Assembly: GCA_028554755.1 (NCBI GenBank)
Contig: JAPTOF010000008.1
Coordinates: 12,650,501-12,714,500 of the forward strand
Origin: Cordia subcordata
Taxonomy: Eukaryota; Streptophyta; Magnoliopsida; Boraginales; Cordiaceae
Direction of reading: 5' to 3'
DNA: 64,000 nt
A program made the translations under genes and the position numbers. This document shows, one piece after another, positions 23,550 through 37,187 of the stretch. Positions within the stretch are counted from its first letter, which is position 1; every line of letters begins with the position of its first letter. The notes beneath the pieces are model-generated. The model saw only the letters and a list, made by a program, of their open reading frames with translations, searched no databases and had not been told where the DNA came from.

Positions 23550-26500
23550 CTAGACAAAGATATTTTCAAGTTTCCATAATCTACCAATCTCAATATTTGC
23601 CCTAGTAGAAGGAAACTTTCTACCAAAAACAACTTTACATCTTACATCATTATAAATAGTGACAAAAAGACTTTCTTTAGTCAAAGCTTTGTTGTTGAAG
23701 AGTCTTTTATTTATTTCTAGCCAAATATGATAAATGGTAGCTCCAAACATGTGCTTCAAGATAATGGCCTTCAAGCTCTTTTCAAGGGAATGTGGTGAAA
23801 AATAATCAATAATATCATCCCAGTCAATGAGGTGTAATGGGCAATTTGTGAGTTGAAGCCCATTTCTCCAAATTCTTCTTCTGAAGCTACAAGAGAAAAA
23901 CAAGTGATCTCTAATTTCACTTGCTAAGTGGCAAAAGGTGCAAAGAGAGTTTCTAACAATGCCCCATTGAAGCAATTTATATTTGGTGTAAAGCTTATCT
24001 TTAAAAGCAAGCCAAGCAATGCAAGCTTGTCTAGGATTGAAGCCCTTAAACCAAATCAAATACAAGCCCAAAAAAACATCACCTTTAGTGCGAATATGCT
24101 CCGAAGTATGCTTGTAGGAGAAGGTCCCATTATTTGAAAGGGTCCAAACAAAGTTATCTTGATGCCCATCAATGAGAACAAAAGGGGAGGGGGCAATACA
24201 TATAAGACCCCTCGGCCAATTCCATCCATGATTTTAGTAGATGTGACTAACCATAGCATTTTGTGGAGGGTGAGGAAGGTGTTGCTCCTAAAATGAGAAA
24301 GTATACCCATCGGGTGCCAATTGTCATTCCAAAAAAGGGTAGATCTTCCATTCCTCAAAACATGCTTAGTATGTTTCCTAGCTTCTTCACGCACATTCAA
24401 GAGGCACTTTAGGACCCAACTAGCATTTTTTGGGCAATCTATAGTCCAAATCGATCCACCTTTAATATAGTTTGAATGAATCCAACGGCTCCAAAGACTG
24501 CCCTTACAAGAATACATTCTCCAAAAAGCTTTAAGGAGAAAAGTGAGGTTTATGTCTTCAAGTTTCCGAATCGCAAGACCACCTTCTTTAAAAGGCAAGG
24601 AAATATCCCTCCAAGCAACTTTGGGGCCCATATTTCTCCAAAGGAAGGATTTAAACTTTGATTCAATAGTGGAAATAATGCTTTTTGGAAGATGAACAAC
24701 ACTAGCCCAAAATGCACAAATTTGGAGAAGAGTAGATTTAATGAGAACAAGTCTACCTGCATAGGAAAGCCAATTATTTGCCCAATTCTCCATTTTCCCA
24801 TTGATTTTCTCAAGGAGAGGAAGAAAATCATTTTTCCTTAATTTTCTAGTAACAAGGGGAATACCCAAGTAACGGATAGGAAGCATACCTTCTTTGAAGT
24901 TCACTTCCTCCAAGATACTTGTCTTCACATCAGAAACAATGCCTCCAAGGAAAATATCACTTTTTGATTGGTTTATCCTCAACCTCGTATAGTTTGAGAA
25001 GATCTCCAAAGTATCCAAGATGCATTTGATGGATTTGAGGTTTCCTTTGCAAAATATGAAGAGATCATCCGCAAAAAAAATGATGATTAAGCTTGAGAAA
25101 GTTGCATTTGGAATGATAGTCAAAATCCGGGTTTGAGCTAAGCTTGTTGAGCATGCAAATAAGAACTTCCATGGAGATAACAAAGAAGTAAGGTGAGAGG
25201 GGATCACCTTGCCTAATGCCATTTTCACCTTTGAAGCAACCTTCCAAGCCACCATTTATGGAGATAAAAAAAACTTGGTGTAGAAATACACACCATAATC
25301 CAATCCACAAATCTTCTAGGAAAGCTAAAAGCAATGAGGGCGGTTTCAACGAATTTCCAATTTAAAGTATCAAAAGCCTTCATAATGTCCGCTTTAAGGG
25401 CACATCTTGGTGAAATATGAGCTCTAGTATACCATCGTGGCAAATCATGAGCAATTAGGATGTTTTCATTGATAAGCTGATTCTTCACAAAAGCAGATTG
25501 ATTCCAAGAAATGATTTGTTCCAAACAATCCTTCATTCTATTTGCAAGAATTTTAGAAATGCATTTATAGATTGTATTGCAACAAGAAATTGGCCGATAG
25601 TCCTTTACCTTAGTAGGGTTTTGGATTTTAGGAATAAGAGCAATGTAAGTAGCATTTACCTCTTTAAGGAGTTTGCTTCTTTCAAAAAAGGACTTGATAG
25701 CTCTTGTGACATTGTCTCCAACAATTTCCAAGAAGCCATATAGAAGTGAGAAGAATATCCATTTGAACCCCCGACTTTTGTTAGGGTTGAGAGAGAAACG
25801 AGTGCTTTTTTTTTCCTTACTAGTGATGGGGGCCAAGAGAGCATGGAGGGTGACATTGTCAATTTGCTTTTCCACAATGCTTTTGATCTCGGCCACATTT
25901 GCACATGAACTTGAAGGTGAGCCAAGGATGAACTTATGCTTCACATCTGAATCTTTTGTAAGAAGGATCCCCTCATTATTTTTAATTGCATGGATGGAGT
26001 TCTTAGCTTTTCTCCCCTTTATGGTATTATGGAAGAATTTAGAGTAGGAATATCCCTCTTTAAGCCGTTGAATTCTGGACTTTTGATGAAGCATAGCTTT
26101 AAGCGTGGCCTCATGTTCTTCAATATGTAGAGTAAGAGTTTTTTCATTCTCAATCAAAGATGTTCTATGATCACCATTGAGAATGGCTCTTTGAATGTCT
26201 TCAAGTTTGCTTCTAAGCTCACCAATATAGTGTGGACTATTGCCAAAAAACTTCTCACCAAACTCTTTAAGTGCCTTTTTGAGGATTTTTTGCTTTTGAA
26301 AAAGAATATACATTAAGGTGCCAAATACTCGTACACTCCAATGTTTTTGGACAAAAGACAAAAACTCATGATGAGAGGACCAAATATTGTAGAATTTGAA
26401 AGTCTTTGGAGTAGAGTTCCAAACCTTATTTGAGACCAAAATAAGTGGACAATGATCGAAAATCCCCGGAGTGTCCACTAATAAGAAGGTATCCTTCATA

Positions 26501-27109
26501 CCATCCATCCAACAATCGTTTCCAATGCTCTGTCAAGTTTGCTTGTCGAGAGAAGAGAGCTAGAACTTCAGATTATCCAAGTATAGTATGGCCCCAATGG
26601 TTTAATCTCATGCAAATTAGAATTTGCGATGCATTTTTTAAAGCTCTAAGCACTACTAGGGAGTGTGGGAAAGTTAGACCTATCCCCTTCATGAAGCACC
26701 TCATTGAAGTCCCCAATTAAGCAAAAACAACTATCTTCACACCAAGTACTCCAAAGACAAATCTTCTTCCAAAGCTTGTTTCTTTGATTTGCATCATTCC
26801 TCTCGTAGGTGAAAGCCACAAGAAAAGAGTGATTTAAATTTTTGAAGAAGCAAAGGGTGCCTTGATCAAAAGAGTCGACCACCTTCACATTAATATTATT
26901 CTTCCAAAAGAGCCAAAGGCGACCCCTAATATTGTCATCCACATAATTCTCAAAATAGAAGAGCTAATGGTAGTAGTGCAATCCAAGTTAACAACTTTTG
27001 TTTCCAAAAGGCACAAGATGTCCAAATTATGCTTGTTAATCAAAAGTTTTACTTCTTTATGCTTGTTTGGGGAATTGAATCCTCAGATATTCCAAGAACA
27101 AAAATTCAT
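23550..27109 (-). pseudogene. LINE ORF2 (endonuclease, reverse transcriptase, zf-RVT), broken
   Basis: Starts at 27109 with MNFCSWNI and a stop where the family has Arg, then GFNSPNKHKEVK and LDILCLLETKV: the AP-like endonuclease with its ETK motif. FCLIGDFNEVLHEGDRS (about 26700) is a later endonuclease motif. Reverse transcriptase follows at 26508-24056: DYRPISCCNTIYKCISKILA, SAFVKNQLINENILIAHDL, ALKADIMKAFDTLNW, then in another frame GIRQGDPLSPYFFVISMEVL, then FFADDLFIFCKGN with the catalytic FADD intact. The zf-RVT domain (24071-23550) reads CIAWLAFKDKLYTKYKLLQW and CTFCHLASEIRDHLFFSC. Frameshifts near 26600, 25290, 25075 and 24065, plus stops, inactivate it. It once nicked the target and copied the RNA from that primer. 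Confidence 0.92.
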
Positions 27110-27227
27110 TGAGAAGGATGAAGTGTTGGAGCCAAGAGCTCCATGTCTATTGTGCATTGCTGACTTTACAAATATGCTTTATTGTTTTAAACATTTTCTT
27201 TTTCTATAGTGGTAAACTCACCTTCTT

Positions 27228-29104
27228 CTAATTCAAGATCCCATCAAGGATTCCAAAATTGCTTTTATGAATCAAAAGTGAAAGGGAATTTGAGGGCTTA
27301 CCATTCTTTGGAGAGGTTGGCTGAGTACTTAAAGGCAAAGAAGTAGATGCAACATCCTCTTTTCTTCTTGCAATGTTCTTCCGACCAACCGGCTTCCATT
27401 CTTGATGAACCCTAGGCTTCAAAAAGTTTTGTGCATTACTTTTTGAGGCCATCTTGGGTTGTTGGAGGTGTGCTTTGTCTTGTGATTTGGGTAATAATGG
27501 GCAATTTTCCTCAATGTGCCCGACCATCTTGTAAGAGGTACACATTAATGGCTTCCATGCATATTCCACCTCGACCTTTGCTCTTGAGCCATCCCTTAAC
27601 TTGGGATAAATCACATCCGTTAGATTCTCATCAAGGTCAACCTCAATGCATAGCCTTGCATATTCAAGATTCCTTCTACTATCAGTTATAGCATCCGTTT
27701 GGAGTAGTGTTCCAATAAACGAAACAACATATCCAAGACCCCTTTTTAACCAAAGTGACGTTGAAACATCTCTAAGTTTGAAAATAGGAACTTTTTTGCA
27801 ACTCAAATTTACATACTCTAGATTAGGCTTCCATTTTCTTAGAAGAAGTGGTCGATTATTAACATGCCAAAGTTGTTGGAGGACTTTTTGACAATGTTCT
27901 TGTTTTTCGAATTTGAAAATATAGAGTCCTCTCCCTTTGTTTATGATTTCAGCATTTCCAAACTTTCACCATGCTTTTTCCACCAAATTTTTAATAAAGT
28001 AATAAGGTGGTGGTGCTCCTAAGAATTGCCCAACAAGGCAATGTGTCCAAAGTTTTTCCCTGTCATCGTAGATCTCGGCTAGAGGGTCTTCAACAATTCT
28101 ATTTCCATTTTCAATTCTAACCTCAAACTCTTTTTCAATATGTAAATTTGTGCTTATGAATTGTGCAAATTCATTTCCCCAATTTGGGGAAGGCTCATTT
28201 GTTGAGGGAGTATACCTTAGCTTTGGTGGCCGAATCCAAGCATTTCGCTTGTGTTTCTCTTCAGCAAGATCAGCTCATGTTCTTCCTTCTTGTTAGAAGG
28301 TGAATTTCGATCAAGAAAAGGTAGATGACCTTCATAAGTTGATGTAGATTTAATATTTGATGCGGCAGCCACCTTATCGCTACTTGTCCTAGGTCGCACA
28401 TCTGATTGTTGAGTATGGCCAAGTGGAGGGAAGTGCTCCATGCAATCACGTGATTTTTGGCTTGAAATATCATGCTCTTTCACTTTTTTGGCCTCCAAGA
28501 GTTGAGTTGTCAAAAGATTGTTTGCTGGGACATTATGTGTTATACCTTTACCAGTAATAGTACAACAAGTCCCAAGTAAAGAGCTATTACCCGGTTCAAT
28601 AGGATAATGACCATCGAGCGAAGACTTGTCTTCCACAGCTCCTTCTTCTTCTCTTTATTCAACCGAGCCTTTGAGTGGAACTTGAGCATTGGTCTTCTCC
28701 TTTAATGGCGCACAATAAGATGGAGAAGAAAAAAGTGCTTGAGCAATATTGAGCTCTTCAACCTCCTTTGGTGAAATTAGTTCTTCCCACTTTGTTGAAG
28801 ATAAGCTTGCCTTTGAACTATTTAGAAGGTTTTTAACAAGATGTACTTTAGCAAGATCTTGTTCTTCTAAGAATTCCGTGTAAGTCTTACCCCAATCCAA
28901 AGTAACAAAAGCATTCTTTAATTCCTTTGAGGTTGAAGGGGCGTCTTTACTCTTTAAGGGGGATAGAGAAGATGCCGATTCAACCTCATCCAAACAATCA
29001 ACCTTATCTTTAAGCTTGGTGCAAAAGGAGCTACCTTTACTTGACCTTTTTGCATTGAGTTAGGCGCTTGCTCTTGAAGGTGAAGTCCTTTTCTTCTTTG
29101 CCAT
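27228..29104 (-). pseudogene. LINE ORF1 (DUF4283 / CCHC RNA-binding protein), broken
   Basis: Starts at the ATG at 29104 (MAKKKRTSPSRASA, then a stop). After more stops and frame changes it reads LDEVESASSLSPL and LDWGKTYTEFLEEQDLAKV. The DUF4283 domain (about 28090-27750) shows REKLWTHCLVGQFLGAPPPY, GRGLYIFKFEKQEHCQKVLQ and LSCKKVPIFKLRDVSTSLW. The zinc knuckle follows as CTSYKMVGHIEENC (about 27535-27490), in which the second Cys of the CCHC motif is Tyr. The last open frame, 27806-27228, has 192 codons. ORF1 packages the element RNA. The missing zinc ligand and early stops make it inactive. Confidence 0.85.
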
Positions 29105-29214
29105 GAAACTCGAAGATGTTGAGGCTAAGGGTAGCTTTGAAAAAAATGTTTAGGGTAGGTGTTTGAGGTAGAAATAGGTGGCGTGTAATGGTGGAGTCCA
29201 ATCTGCTATCTATT

Positions 29215-30181
29215 ATAATTTTAAGTTATCAAGTGAAAACTTGTAAATTCTTCATTAATTTCTTCTTTCAATAATTTTCTTTTATAATGTCAACTTTAAT
29301 GATTCTTTTCTTTCGTTCTTTTTCATTTCCAAAAGTTGGAGGGTTAGCCTCAGTCTCTTTCTTTATCTCTCTTCCTAAATTGATGCTTGAGTGTATTTCT
29401 TTTTTAATTTTTCACTTTAATACTTGGATGTATAAAGATGCCAAGTCACATCTTTTTATTATGTTCTCAATTTGTTTAGTATTATATATTTATTTCTTAA
29501 TTGTTAATCTTAACTTTTTATCAATGATTAATTTTTTGAGTTTATTATTTTTATCCTAAATGTTATAAATGTTAAAATTAAAAGAAAGATATATCTTTAA
29601 CACAAGAATAGATTCATTTATCTGTTCAATTGATTCATTTTTAAATATATGATTATTTAAAATTAAAAAATGTGACACTCATATCGCACTGATCTACATG
29701 CTAATCCAAGATTATAGTTATAGTCCAACTTATTAGTTTTATAAAGCATCTAATAGGTATAACACAATGACTACACAAGGTTTTAGAGTTGGAACAAATG
29801 TATCCCCAATAGAATAGTGAGAGTTTGGGAAAAATCTCACATTCTTTGGGGTTTGTTTGTTTTGAGAAAAATAACTAGTTTTAAGAAATATTTTGTAGGA
29901 AATGTCTTTCTAAAACAATATTTTTCATTGTTAGTAATAATAATTAATTAGAAAATATTTTCTTCAAAAAATATTTTTCATTATTTAGTTGTCACGATAA
30001 AAATTAGTTAGAAAATATTTTCCTAAAAAAATATTTTTCATTATTTAGTTGTCACAATAAAAATTAATTAGAAAATGTTTTCCTAAAAAAATATTTTCCA
30101 TTATTAAGTTGTCACACTAAAAATTAATTAAAAAATTTTTTAACGACACCAAAAAATATATTATGTGCGCCAGTGGGGCAG
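29215..30181. other. AT-rich intergenic stretch
   Basis: No gene is seen. A frame at 29287-29559 is low-complexity hydrophobic sequence without family resemblance. The right part holds the 60-bp tandem repeat listed separately. Confidence 0.5.
29936..30135. repeat. 60-bp tandem minisatellite, ~3.3 copies
   Basis: The unit ATTATTTAGTTGTCAC plus AATTAGAAAATATTTTCC plus AAAAAAATATTTTTC recurs with a period of exactly 60 bp at about 29941, 30001, 30061 and 30121, with few changes. It lies just left of the level-1 copia element. Confidence 0.9.
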
Positions 30182-30976
30182 TAATAGGAGACAAGTGCAA
30201 TTCACAAAGAACAAATGCACAGTTCACAAACATCAAACTCAAAGTTCACAAATCACAAGTGTACAATAGAATGGACAAACCTCTTGTTTTGCGTGAACAA
30301 CAAGGATGCAACCATTAAATCCAACAAAGTTATGCATGAAATCTGGAAATTCAAACACAAGAAGAACACCAAGATTTTTAACGTGAAAAACCCTTCCAAC
30401 ATGGAGAGTAAAAACCACGTGACTGAAGTCCACCTCAAAACTTCATTATCAACAATTGAAGTATAAGAGTTTTCTTCCTCTAGATACAACTAGAGAACAT
30501 AGCATCCACTATCAAGAATAACATATCCTTGATCTTTCAACAATACAAGATGTTAACCAAGAGAGGTGAAGAAAAAGTCACCAAAACAAAGGCTACAAAA
30601 ACATGTGAAGTTGACAAGGCTATAGGACTTCAAACGACAATCCAACCATCCAGATCAAAGAGTAATGAGTCTGGAACATACATGCAAAATTTCAGCACGA
30701 TTGGGTAACAAATCACCGTCTGATCACATGCTTAATCGAAACTGCACTGTGCATTTTTTTAGATTTCTTTTTCTTCTCTTTTCTTTTTTTTTTTTTACTC
30801 TCTTTCTCTCTCTCTATCTTTTCAATTCTCTTTCCATTCTACTTTTTCACACACTTACTTTTTACAGCACTCTCTCTCCTCTAATAAAATAAGAGACCCA
30901 CATCTTTCTCCTTTTTGTTGTTTCCTTTCCAAAGTCAAATATATTTACAACAAACACAAGAGTTAGTCAACTAACA
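30182..30976 (-). repeat. 3' LTR of the level-1 copia element
   Basis: Pairs with 34993-35659 plus 47281-47361. It runs TAATAGGAGACAAG to CAACTAACA on the plus strand; the first base pair of the TG end is mutated to TA. Confidence 0.9.
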
Positions 30977-31116
30977 ATCTCCCCCATTAACACATGTGGT
31001 ATCAATCCAGCAATTAAACGACAAATCTCAAGCTTCTTTCTTCGTAGAACATTTGTCATCTTATTAGAGCCATTGTCATCTGTGTGAACTTTTTCAAGTG
31101 GCAACATCTTAGAGTT

Positions 31117-34100
31117 CTAAACATCTCTAATCCAATGGCATCTCACATGGATATGCTTTGATCTTGAATGGAAGGTGCAATTCTTACCAAGGTAGATTGT
31201 AGCTCGATTGTCATAATACAAGATATAACTATCTTGCTCAAAGCCAAGTTCTTGCAGAAATCTTTTCATCCATAATAACCCTTTGCATGCTTCAGTAGTT
31301 GCAATAAATTCTACTTCAGTGGTGGAAAGAGCAACACATTTTTGTAGGCTTGATTGCCATGCCACAGCTCTCCTCACAAAGGTAATCAAATAACTCGAAG
31401 TAGATTTATGAGTATCAATGTCTCCAGCCATGTTTGCATCGGTGAAACCAACAAGCATAGGCTTCTTACATCCAAAAGAAAGATTCAATTTAGATGTGTC
31501 TCAAAGATATCTCATAATCCACTTCATGGCATTCCAGTGTTCTCTTTCTAGATTTAAGAGAGATCAGCTCACTGTACCAAATGTATGAGCTATGTCTGGC
31601 CTTGTAGACATCATAGCATACATCAAACTTCCCACTGCTGAAGAATACAAAACTTTCTGCATATCTCTCTTTTCTTCATCTGTGACAGGACTCATGTTGA
31701 GTAGTTAGCTTAAAGTGAGTGACAAGGGGAGAACTTACCACTTTAGCTTTATCCATGTTGAACCTTTGAAGGACTTTGTCAATATATTCCTCCTGCGATA
31801 GAAAAAACTTTTTGGCTTTTCTATCTTAGGTGATTCTTATCACAAGAATATATTTTGATGGGCCTAAGTCTTTTATAACAAAGGACTTGTTCAAGTCTTT
31901 CTTCAACTATCAATTCTTGAAGAGTTCCTGCCAATGATCAACATATCATCAACATATAACAACAAGATAATAAAATCACCATCACAGAATCTTTTTGTAA
32001 AAACACAATGGTGAGAAGTAATTTTCTTGTGGCCTTGCTCCTTAATAATAGATTCAAACTTTTACCATTAGTGAGGTCATTGTTTCAGACCATACAGACT
32101 TTTCTTTAACTTGCAAACATACTCTTCTTTTCTTTTTTTTTTTTTTAAAAAAAAACTCTGTGGTTGCTCCATGTAAATTTGTTCATCTAAATCACCTTGA
32201 AGAAACACAGTTTTCACATCCATTTGTTCAACCTCCAAGTCAAGACCAATAGCCAAACTCAAAACAACTCGAATGGATAACATCTTTACAATAGGAGAGA
32301 AGATTTCCTTTCACAACCAATCTTGCTTTATACCTTGGTTTTGATGTATTTTCTTGTTGTTTTAATTTGTAAACCCATTTGTTTTTCAAGGCCCTCTTAT
32401 TCTTAAGCAATTTCATCAACTCAAAAGTACCATTTTCACATAGGGATTTCATTTCATCTTGCATAGCTTTCATCCACGCATTTTTCTTTTAATCATTCAT
32501 AGCTTCTTCAAAGCTTTCTGGCTCTCCACCATCAGTCAATAAGACGTACTCATCAGTAGGACATCATGTGGAAGGTTGCTTGTCTCTGAGGGACCTGTTG
32601 AGTGAAATAGTTGATGAAATCTCAGGCTGACTCTGGCTATCTTCTATCTCAACTTGTCTGCGATCATTTTTATCGTTCTGAAAATCATCTTGGTCCTTAT
32701 TTTCGACTTGCTCTGTAGACGGTGCCTTTGCCACTATGTCCAGGTTAATGAAATCATCTGAATGTAGGGGCAACTCTTTCTCCATTTTATCAATGTCCTT
32801 GATTGTCTAATCTTCCACAAAGACAATATCTCTGCTCGTGACAATCTTCTTATCAAATGGATCATATTCCCTGTAACCAAATTCATCAAGACCATAACCA
32901 ACAAATACACTTTGTCGTGTCTTCACATCAAGTTTGGACCTTTCATCTTTTGGAATGCGAACAAATGCTTCACATCCAAAGACACGTAAATGATCATAAG
33001 AAACATCTTTCCCTGTCCAAATTTTGTTAGGAGTATTAAACTGTAATGGAATAGAAAGTGAAATATTCAACAAGTAAACAATTGTATTCAAAGCCTTACC
33101 CCAAACGATAGGTGGTAAATGTGCATGTGAAAGCGAACATCTTACCCTTTCAATCAAAGTTTTGTTCATTCTCTCAGCTAACCCATTCAACTATGGTGTC
33201 TTTGTTATGCGTTTTGATGTCTAATCCCTTGCTTTCTACAATATTTATCAAATGGACTACAATATTTACCTTCAGTGTCTGTTCAGATGCATTTTGGCTT
33301 TTTGCCTATTTCTTTATCAACTAAAGTTTGAAACTGCTTGAACACATCCAACAGTTGATCTTTGGACTTCAAAGTGTAAATCCATATTTTCCTGGAATGG
33401 TCATCAATAAAAATCACAAAGTAAAGAGAACCGCCAAGTGTTCTAATCTTCATTGGAGCACACACATCCAAATGCACCAAATCAAGTACATTCTCCTTCT
33501 GAGAAGGTGGATAACTATTGAAAGAAACCCTGTTTTGTTTCCTTGCAAAGAAATTATCACAAATTTTCAAATGTGAATTTTTTACTCCAAATAAAATATT
33601 TTCTTGGCTAAAATTGAAATTTTCTTTTCACCTATATGACCAAGTCTCTTATGCCATAACTTAGTTGCATCTTCATTTTCCATTACATTAACAATGCTCT
33701 TGGAAACCTTTGTTTGCATTATATATAATGTTGAGCTTTTCTTATCTTTGACTACAAACATAGAGCCTTTGGTAAGTTTCCATTGACCATTACCAAAGGT
33801 ATTGTAATAACCATCATCATCAAGTCTACTTGCAGAAATCAAATTCAATCGAATGTTAAGAACATGTTTCACATTTTTGAGAATTAACTGGTTGCCATTT
33901 TGGGTCTCCATGCAAACATCTCCCATACCAATAACCTTGGCTATACCATTATTCCCCATTCTTACAACACCATAATCACTAGAAGTATAAGAAACAAAGT
34001 AGTCCTTTCATGAGATAGCATGAATGGAGGTACCACTGTCAATCACCCCACATGAATCATGACATGCAAGATGAACAACATCAGTGTCACAAACAATGAA

Positions 34101-34951
34101 GAAATCTTGAGCAGTAATAACAACTCTCTGACACCACTATTATCATCTTTCTTCTTTTCATTATCTTTATGATTCTTTTCATTTTGTGACATTCTGCAAT
34201 ACTTTTTGACGTGACCTAGTTTCCCACAATGATGACATTTAACATTACCATACTTCCCTGTTGACTTGCTTCTACCCTTACTTGTTAAACCTTTGTTCTT
34301 ATTTCTCCCCCTAGATTCAATAACCAAAGTATCAGACTCAAAAGACAGATTTTGTGTCTTTCTTCTAGTTTTCTCATTCAAGAGTCTACTTTTAGTTTAG
34401 TCCAAACCGATTATACCATTTGGGGCCAAATTTGACAATGAGGATGTAAAAGTTTCCCATGAGTCTAGTAAAGTACCAATAAGCCACAACCTTTTCCTTT
34501 ATCATCAAAAGTGATCCCACTAAAAGCTAACTGATTGATGATCCCAAGATATTCATTTATATGGTTAGTTATAGGGGTTTTATCTCTATAACTCAATCCC
34601 ATTAATTGTTTTATATATAATTCTTCAAGTTTTTGTCATAGTGTACATGTATGTTTTGTGCCACTTACGTGATTCCTACATTATCATCTACCCATTGCCT
34701 GATAAACCTACACACTTTTCTACCACTTATGTGATTCCTACATTATCATCTACTTACTGCCTGACAAACCTACACACTTGACTATGGAACAAATCCCATT
34801 CATCATCAGTTTTATTAGGTAGTTTCTCAGTTCCAAAAATGGGTAAAAAGTACTCTTTCACATAAAGCAAGTCTTCTGTTTTCTCTTTCCAAATTGCATA
34901 ATTTTGCCCATTCAAATTTATCATTCTATTTGTATTAGCATCCATCTTCAC
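31117..34951 (-). pseudogene. Level-1 copia gag-pol polyprotein, broken
   Basis: Gag starts at 34951 (MKMDANTNRMINLNGQNYAI) and has the zinc knuckle CHHCGKLGHVKKYC (about 34235-34190). Protease: VIDSGTSIHAIS with active-site DSG (about 34050). GAG-pre-integrase: LWHKRLGHIGEKKI. Integrase: VHLDVCAPMKIRTLGGS and FVIFIDDHSRKIW, then NGLAERMNKTLIERVRCSL with the catalytic Glu, then VFGCEAFVRIPKDERSKL and VFVGYGLDEFGYR. Reverse transcriptase: NKWVYKLKQQENTSKPRYKA, MDVKTVFLQGDLDEQIYM, then LYVDDMLIIG (about 31950) with YVDD intact. RNase H (31488-31117): GFTDANMAGDIDTHKSTSSY and LSTTEVEFIATTEACK. Domain order is PR-IN-RT-RH, as in copia. There are many stops and frameshifts. A ~64-bp tandem duplication lies in the gag region (about 34660-34785). 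Confidence 0.92.
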
Positions 34952-34992
34952 ACAAAAAATATTAGTTCAATAACTAAGCTCTGAGGCCACTT

Positions 34993-35659
34993 TGATAGGA
35001 GGCAAGCACAGTTCATAAACAATAAACTAAGAGTTCAAATGACAAGTGCACAATGGAATGAACAAACTTCCTATTTTGTGTGAACAATAAGGATGAAATA
35101 AGTAAACCTAACAAAGTTATGCATGAAATTTGGAAATTCAAACACACAAGAAGAACACCAAGATTTTTGTAAAACCCTTCCAACATAGAGAGTAAAAACC
35201 ATGGGACCAAAGTCCACATCAACACTTCACTATCAATTTAAGGTGCAAGAGAGTTTTTCCTCTAGATAAAACTAGAGAACACAACATCCACCATCAAGAA
35301 TAACATATCCTTGATCTTTCAATAATACAATATGTTAACCAAGAGAGATGAAGAAAAAGTCACCAAAACAAAGGCTGAAGCTAACAAGGCTATAGGACTC
35401 CAAACGATGATCCAACTGTACAAATTAAAGAGCAATGAGTTTAGAACACAAACACAAAATTTTAGCATGATTGGGTAAAAGATCACCATCCGGTTGTGTA
35501 CTTGATCAAAATTGTGTTCTGCAGTTTTTTCAGATTTTTTTTTCTTCTCTTTTCTCTATTTTCACTCTTTCACTCTATCTTTTGAACTCTCTTTTCACTC
35601 TACTTTTTCACACACTTACTTTTTACAGCACTCTCTCTTCTTTAATAAAAGGAGAGACC
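34993..35659 (-). repeat. 5' LTR of the level-1 copia element, first part
   Basis: Begins TGATAGGAGGCAAGC on the plus strand, next to the PBS, and matches 30182 onward. It is cut at AGACC (35655-35659), where the level-2 element inserted. Confidence 0.9.
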
Positions 35660-37187
35660 TGTTAGTAAATTGAATCTAATTCTATATTTGGCTCAAATAA
35701 ATAGTGAATGAGAAATTGAGATAATGTTTGAAAAGATGTATTATATTCAGAAATTAAATTATAATAGAATTTAATTTAATTTTTAAATTAAATTCTAAGG
35801 GTGCAGTATTTCCAAACTAAGAGTTATAACCTTACAAATTAAGAGTTATAACTATTTTGGGCTAAAAGACACATCCCTTGGTATTAAGAGTTGGCATAGC
35901 TTTTTCGAACAGGCATCTTGTTATCTATAAATAGCCCGCAAGTCATTTTGCAAATCTCATCTTTTCTTTGCATTCATATTTTCATACTAAAATTAGAGCT
36001 TTAGAGTTTTCTTGAAAGAGACAGTTAGCATTATTTTGATTCGTGTTTTCTACAGTTTCGAGTGCTACTACTGTAGAAATACTACCATTGAATCCTTGGA
36101 GACAGTCACCATTATCTGTAAGCACCGTAGCGGGGCAATAAGGTCTTAAAGACACTGAAGAAGTTCAGGCCTTGGCATTTCTTTACAATTATTTGCTTGT
36201 GTCTTGAAAGTTTGTAAGTACCTTATTATCCTATTTACATTTTTCCAGTTTCCTTAAATTTTGTAGCCACTGATTTATTGCACAAGTTCATTGCAATTGG
36301 TTCTTTATTTTTCAACAATCTTAAGACCTTATCATTTTCTTTAATTATATGACATGTATTTTGCTTATAATAATCTGAGTGAAAAACTATGAAACTCGCA
36401 TTCGTTGACTTGTCATTTGGCTGCATGTTTTATCACTGATCAGATCTTGATATTTACATATGAACTAGATGATATCAAAGGGTGAAGTACATAGTTTAAT
36501 AAAATAATAAACGTAGCATGTGAAGTTTGCCATGATTGCATATTTAAGTCTATAGGAAAATTTTGTTTACTCTTTTTATATAGAAGATAGTGGTGATATA
36601 ATTGGCTTTGTTTGATTTTTTATTTGAAGTCAAAATCTATGAAATTATCTTTGGCAATAATGCGTTAAGCTTTCTTATAAATTTGTGTTTATATTATTTG
36701 ATAGTAAAACCAAATTGTATACGCACGTGTAACATTGAATACTAACATCTTGATATTTTAATTCAATTTTGTGAAGTGCATATGCATTTTTCAGAATCTG
36801 TTTATTGTTGCATTGCATTGGAAGTGTTAATATTTGTCATTCTGTAAAATAATAAGTTTGGAAGTGCTACCTTAGATCTTTTGGGTATCTGATCTAAAAT
36901 GAAGTTGGTGACATTTGTCAAATTTTATGTACTGGGCTTATTTGTCTTAAGTTTTAGTTCATATCGCTTTGACATTTTGGTGAAATATTTTATTCAATTT
37001 TTTATGACTATTTTCTTTTATTTAAAAGAATAAAATTGAAAAGTTGCATCTTCTTGTTTTTCATCAATTTGAGTGTTAATTAATATTTTATTATTATTAT
37101 CTGAGACCTTTTTTAAGCATACTATGAGTATTTAAATTATAATTATTATAATTTATGCTAATTAAATCATTTTAAATTGTGCTAGAA

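Larger units (their letters stand above)
23458..29214 (-). mobile_element. Full-length L1-type LINE with 16-bp target duplication
   Basis: Non-LTR retrotransposon, minus strand, about 5.7 kb between the TSDs CAATCTACTATCTATT (23458-23473) and CAATCTGCTATCTATT (29199-29214), which differ at one base. The 3' end (low coordinate) has a short poly-A tail, seen as a T run at 23472-23478. It encodes ORF1 (RNA-binding) and ORF2 (endonuclease, reverse transcriptase, zf-RVT), both broken. Full length with an almost intact TSD suggests a moderately recent insertion by target-primed reverse transcription, followed by decay. Confidence 0.92.
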
